From Diacronema lutheri (lineage: Eukaryota > Haptophyta > Pavlovophyceae > Pavlovales > Pavlovaceae): 64,000 nucleotides of DNA. The position numbers were made by a program, and so were the translations under genes. Below are positions 60,486 to 64,000 of this stretch, in pieces; position 1 is the stretch's first letter; each line of letters starts with the position of its first letter. The stretch is taken from NCBI GenBank assembly GCA_019448385.1, contig JAGTXO010000030.1:62001-126000 (forward strand), read 5' to 3'. The notes under the pieces are model-generated. The model was not told the origin of the DNA and searched no databases. It saw nothing but the letters and a program-made list of their open reading frames with translations.

Positions 60486-62343
60486 CAATGCCACCACTCG
60501 CCGCTCGAGCGCGCATCCACGTTGGTTGCACGCGCCAGCCACGCGCGGCACGCTTGGCCAGGCGCGGCGGATCGGCACGGCGTGGCGGTTCGGGAGGGCT
60601 TGGCATTGCGGCAGATATGGCGTGCGCAACCAGGCTCGGCAACGGCGTTTTGCTGGACGGGGCGCCAGCCGCGAGCGGGCTTGGGCCGTAACGCGAGACG
60701 TCGAGTATCGCGCGTGCGCTTGACGCGCGCGCAAAGGCGAGCAGCGGGCAGCCCTGCGCGTTGTCGCCCACGGTGGTGCGCGACACGAAGACGTCGCCCT
60801 CGCGCGCGAGGAAGAGCGCGGCGACGTCGATCGGGCTCGCGATGACCGCGTCGATCGCGACGAGGACGACCACGCGCGCGCGGCCGAGCACGCGCGCGAC
60901 GAGCGATGCCAGCGCGCCGTCCTGTGGCACGCTTCGGGCCGTCGCGCGGGCGCGCACGGCCGAGCGCTTCGTGCGCAGGCGCTGGCGCGCGCGCGCCTTC
61001 CGCCACGGCGGCGCGAGCATAACGTCGCGCACTGGGAGCCCAGAGGTGCGCGACACGGCGGTTGCTGAGAGCTTGGCGCCACGTGCCGCGCCCGCCACGC
61101 GTCCATGCCCGACGCGCACGTGCGCGGCCACGCGAAAAGATACACATGCGCGTCGGAGGGGTGCGAGCACAAAGCGGTTGATGGCTGCGCCGGTAGGCCT
61201 CCGGCGCAGGCTGTGCTCGTGGCCGTGCAGCACGACGAGCACCTGCCGACGAGGCGCGCCGTACTCGGGCACATGCGCGCACCGCTCAGGCGCGCGCCGA
61301 GCCCAGCGCGCCATTGGCGCGGCGGGCACGTCGCACCGGCCGACGGCGCAGCGTGGGCGCGGGTCAGCTGGCGTGCAGCTGCGCCGCTGCTCGATCAGCA
61401 GCACGTCCATGTGCGCGGTCTGGCCCGATGCGCGCACGCGCACGCTCTCGCTCGCCGTGAACCTCGGCGTGACGCCAGCGTCGGCGAGCGCGTCGCGCAA
61501 CAGCAGCTCGGCGTGTAGCGGCTGGCGCTGCGCGAAGCGCTCGACGGCGAGAAGCCGCTGCCCGTACGCAGCCGCGGCGGCCGGCCTGCCGAACGCGAAG
61601 CGGTCGTTGAGCCCGCCCCAGCATTGCCAATAGGGGACGTACAGCTCGGCTCGCTCGACGCCTGCAAGTGCGACAACGTCGAGCGGCCGCAGCACACGCA
61701 GGTCGGGGCGAAGGTAGATGACGGCGTGCAGCAGGTGCGCGCGCGGAAGCCAGAGTCGCGTGACGCGCAGCAGCGAGTGCAGCTGGCAGAGCAAATTGCG
61801 CGTTGTGTTGCCGTCGTACGACGAACCGCGCGGCAATCGATCTCCCAGTGCGCCCAGGCTGCGCACAAACTGCGCTTGATCGGTAACCTCCATCTCACGC
61901 GGCCGGAGCAGCGCGCGGATCTCCTCCGCGCCACCGAGTGCCAGGCCCGCCGCCTCATCGCTCCGGCTCGTGCGGAGCGTCCGCTTAAGGCTGTACGTGT
62001 GCGCGTACAGCTCCACGCGAAAGCAGCCCGTCTCGAGCGGAGCGAGGACAAAGCGGCGGATGGAGGCCACGGTGAAACGAAGGCTGCGATTGATGCCGAA
62101 CAGGCAGACGGCGACAGCGCGCCGCGCCGCCACCGCCGGCGCGAGCCGCCCGCACTCGAGCGCGTCGGTGCGCGCGGCGGCGCCAGCGCCGCCGCGGCGA
62201 GCAGCCTCGTCGGCATCAGCGGCGGCGGCGGTGGCGTTGGACGCCAAGGCACCGTGCGACACCGCCGCGCGGCAGCAGCTGCAGACGCTCGCGGCGAGCA
62301 GGCCGGCGAGCAGGCACGTCGAGGCGCGTCGTCGGCGCTGCAT
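60454..62343 (-). CDS. Glycosyltransferase-like secretory protein with a duplicated domain
   Basis: 629 residues in one frame from the Met at 62343. A signal peptide (MQRRRRASTCLLAGLLAASV) leads to a lumenal domain of the type found in algal and plant glycosyltransferase-like proteins: VAVCLFGINRSLRFTVASIR, FVLAPL, VELYAHTYSL, SSYDGNTTRNLLCQLHSLLR, HAVIYLRPDLRVLRPLDVVA and FGRPAAAAAYG. A second, more divergent copy begins at VLVVLHGHEHSLRRRPTGAA with INRFVLAPL again, and later VVLVAIDAVIASPIDVAALF. The second copy lacks the sharp motifs of the first and may be non-catalytic. The end (after SARAILD) looks unlike the family and runs into a tandem repeat, so the true 3' end could differ. Confidence 0.65.
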   Translation of the reverse strand: MQRRRRASTCLLAGLLAASVCSCCRAAVSHGALASNATAAAADADEAARRGGAGAAARTDALECGRLAPAVAARRAVAVCLFGINRSLRFTVASIRRFVLAPLETGCFRVELYAHTYSLKRTLRTSRSDEAAGLALGGAEEIRALLRPREMEVTDQAQFVRSLGALGDRLPRGSSYDGNTTRNLLCQLHSLLRVTRLWLPRAHLLHAVIYLRPDLRVLRPLDVVALAGVERAELYVPYWQCWGGLNDRFAFGRPAAAAAYGQRLLAVERFAQRQPLHAELLLRDALADAGVTPRFTASESVRVRASGQTAHMDVLLIEQRRSCTPADPRPRCAVGRCDVPAAPMARWARRAPERCAHVPEYGAPRRQVLVVLHGHEHSLRRRPTGAAINRFVLAPLRRACVSFRVAAHVRVGHGRVAGAARGAKLSATAVSRTSGLPVRDVMLAPPWRKARARQRLRTKRSAVRARATARSVPQDGALASLVARVLGRARVVVLVAIDAVIASPIDVAALFLAREGDVFVSRTTVGDNAQGCPLLAFARASSARAILDVSRYGPSPLAAGAPSSKTPLPSLVAHAISAAMPSPPEPPRRADPPRLAKRAARGWRVQPTWMRARAASGGIATTLTEAPPL

Positions 62344-63019
62344 GCAGCGGTGATCAGAAATGGACTCGCTTGGGCGTCGAGGCCTGAGAGAGAAATGGAT
62401 TGGCGGATTGGCTGATTCCAGCCCCACGCGAGACGGCCACTCGGACAGCCGGCGCTCTCTGCCAGGCCGCTGAGCGGCGGGCAGCTGCAGTTGGCGGCGC
62501 TGAGCGGCAGCACGCGTGCGCTCGGCTCGACGAGGAGCTCTTCGGCGTGCAGCCGGGTCAAGGTGGGTCCGATGCAAGCGCGCCTCTACCCGTCGCCCCC
62601 GTTTGGCGTGTGGTCGGCCGGCCTCGCCGACCTGCTCGTACCGCTCTCCAACATGGGCGCGGACGCGTGGTTGGCGCGCATGGGCGCACCCTCGCACGGC
62701 ATCGCCCGGGCGGCGCTCGAGCGGCACATGCGTCTTCAGCTCGCCGCGTCGTGCGCGGGAAAACACACTTCCTGCCCGCGGCCGCGGCGAGCGGGACGCC
62801 GCGAGGCCGCGCGCACGGCAGTGTACGCCGTGGCGGAATGGAGCGGGAGATTGGGAATGATGCGCCATGTGGCGCAGCATGCCACGGCGGCTCGCATCGT
62901 CCCATCTCACGATGGCTGTTTCGCTCCTTCAGGTGTGAGGAGTGAGGAGAGGACTCTCCGAGCTGTTTCGCTCGTCCCATCTCACGATGGCGCCGTGATC
63001 GACGTTGAACGGACGGGCG
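62344..63019. other. Interval between divergent genes, with possible exon remnants
   Basis: The 676 bases separate the glycosyltransferase-like start from the coiled-coil gene. TCGTCCCATCTCACGATGGC is repeated at 62897-62916 and 62972-62991, each next to CTGTTTCGCTC. On the forward strand, 62450-62570 (ARLDEELFGVQPGQ) and 62565-62750 in another frame (MQARLYPSPPFGVWSAGLAD, LLVPLSNMGADAWLARMGAP) look protein-like. They are separated by a plausible donor, G|GTGGGT, but I cannot build a complete gene. Confidence 0.4.
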
Positions 63020-64000
63020 ATGCCTTGGATCCTCGACACGGCGTCGGACCTCGACTGGCAGGACTGGGCGAGAATCAGGCCGTCGCCACTCGCCGAGCGC
63101 CGCCTTCCGCTGCACGCGCCCACCAGCGCGGCCGCGGCGCCGTCGATCGCGGCGCGTGCCGCGAGCGCGTCGGCGCAGCGCGGGCGCAGCGCGCTCAACG
63201 CGCTCGCGCAGACGGCGGGGGGCGCGCCACGGCCGACGTCGCCGCGCGTGTTGCCGTACGCCGCTCGACCACCACCGGCGCCACGCGCGCCCGTGCCGCC
63301 GCCGCCACCGCCTGCCAACGGTGCCGAGGCGGACGAGCGCGGCCGACCGCCGAGCGCGGGCGCGCGCCAACGCGCGCGGCACGCGCGGCACCGGCTGCTC
63401 GAGCTCAAGGGGCGATTTGTCGATGCGCTTGCCAAGGGGCGCTTGCAGGCGCGCCGCTCCATCGAGCAGCAGCTCCAGATTGACGAGCTGCGCTCGCGTC
63501 TCACCGACGTGCGGCACGACGGCGACACGCGCACGGAGGCGGCCGAGCGCGAGCGCGCGCGCGCCGAGCAGGCCGCGGAGTTGGAGCGCGTGGCGCTGGC
63601 AGACGCGCTCGCCGAGCGCGAGGCGGACGCGCTCGCCGCCTACGAGCGGCAGGCGGCGCTCGAGGCGGAGCTTGCCACCGTGCACGCGACGCTCGCGCGC
63701 AACGCGGCCACAGCCGATCGGCAGCACGCGCGTGCGCTCGCAGCCGAGCGTGCCAACACGGGCGCGCGCGAGCTCGAGGCGCGCGTGGCACGAGAGGAGG
63801 CGATGCGACTGCACGCCGCGTTGCAGCTCGCACACGTCGAGATGGCCGAGCGGCTGCGCTCGCAGCACGAGGTGGCGGCCGCGTCAGAGCAGCTCGGCGT
63901 CGAGCGCCTCCGCCTGCAGCAGCAGCACAGCAGGCGGAGGGCTCGCGAGGAGGCGGGGCTGCTGCCGCTTGTCAGCGCCGCGTGGGACGCGCGCGCCGGT
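63020..64000 (+). CDS. Coiled-coil protein, C-terminus beyond window
   Basis: An open frame of 327 codons from the Met at 63020 to the right edge. The N-terminus (MPWILDTASDLDWQDWARIR) is followed by an Ala/Pro-rich segment (APVPPPPPPANGAEADERGR). From about residue 125 a long charged helix with heptad character begins (HRLLELKGRFVDALAKGRLQ, RRSIEQQLQIDELRSRLTDV, then Ala/Glu/Arg repeats to the edge). No enzyme motif is visible; this could be a centrosomal, flagellar or cytoskeletal coiled coil. Confidence 0.65.
   Translation, partial: MPWILDTASDLDWQDWARIRPSPLAERRLPLHAPTSAAAAPSIAARAASASAQRGRSALNALAQTAGGAPRPTSPRVLPYAARPPPAPRAPVPPPPPPANGAEADERGRPPSAGARQRARHARHRLLELKGRFVDALAKGRLQARRSIEQQLQIDELRSRLTDVRHDGDTRTEAAERERARAEQAAELERVALADALAEREADALAAYERQAALEAELATVHATLARNAATADRQHARALAAERANTGARELEARVAREEAMRLHAALQLAHVEMAERLRSQHEVAAASEQLGVERLRLQQQHSRRRAREEAGLLPLVSAAWDARAG

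Noticed and set aside
61080-61280. Possible frameshift in the glycosyltransferase-like gene, where another frame reads D-A-H-V-Y-L-F-A-W
   Set aside because: The main frame aligns with the first domain copy (FVLAPL-x3-C-x-F-R-V-x3-H) and stays open to the stop, so no frameshift is needed.

Overview
This window is nuclear DNA from a very G+C-rich eukaryote, most likely a single-celled alga with a complex plastid (a haptophyte or pelagophyte is my best guess; the sequence alone does not settle it). The evidence is spliceosomal introns in most genes, a TFIID subunit (TAF1), cytosolic ribosomal protein P2, an OS-9-type ER lectin, a nuclear tRNA gene followed by a T-run, and nucleus-encoded plastid proteins (glutamyl-tRNA reductase, an ABC-F ATPase, a cysteine-rich protein) with signal-plus-transit leaders. 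Genes are packed tightly on both strands, and several divergent start codons lie only 47-150 bases apart. AT-richer islands mark some promoters.

Layout. 1-2379: partial secreted LRR protein (-). 2596-4853: ABC-F ATPase (-). 5016-7684: OS-9/MRH lectin fused to a YccV/HspQ-like domain (-), divergent from TAF1 at 7732-13068 (+). 13213-18061: nucleoside hydrolase running in frame into a membrane protein with a TIR/HET-like end (+). 18264-22590: FAD monooxygenase, SDR, FAD monooxygenase. 22694-24562: second LRR protein, with a transmembrane helix. 24944-25410: ribosomal P2 (-). 25669-28658: plastid-type ABC-F (+). 28710-29663 and 29731-30347: mitochondrial carrier and dUTPase, divergent around a palindromic E2F-like site. 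30527-32045: DUF6817 protein (-). 32046-33397: gene-poor, with a CA/ACGC microsatellite. 33398-33469: tRNA. 33549-37335: START-like and coiled-coil proteins. 37726-46989: giant BTB-ankyrin-IQ-WW protein (-). 47197-49166: armadillo-like protein. 49261-51055: HemA. 51278-55983: an unknown protein, two RidA-type proteins, a class-V aminotransferase and an ornithine-cyclodeaminase/mu-crystallin protein. 56073-60014: VTT-domain protein, two small Cys-rich proteins and a p27-autoantigen-like protein. 60454-62343: glycosyltransferase-like protein. 63020-64000: partial coiled-coil protein.

How genes may work together. RidA proteins hydrolyse the reactive imines and enamines that PLP enzymes release, and mu-crystallin-type enzymes reduce cyclic imines, so 52055-55983 looks like an imine-metabolism neighbourhood. 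The FAD-SDR-FAD trio could be one oxidative pathway. The other genes are housekeeping or of unknown role.

Introns. I resolved 22 introns from protein continuity and phase. Fourteen start GTGCGC, two GTGCGT, three GTGAG(C/G/T), one GTACGT, and two use GC donors. Nine end GCGCAG, so several carry short complementary termini (TGCGC...GCGCA). Several have runs of 15-25 C in place of a T-rich tract. The intron at 5737-6060 has long inverted arms and three in-frame tandem acceptors. These introns are the most unusual feature of the window.
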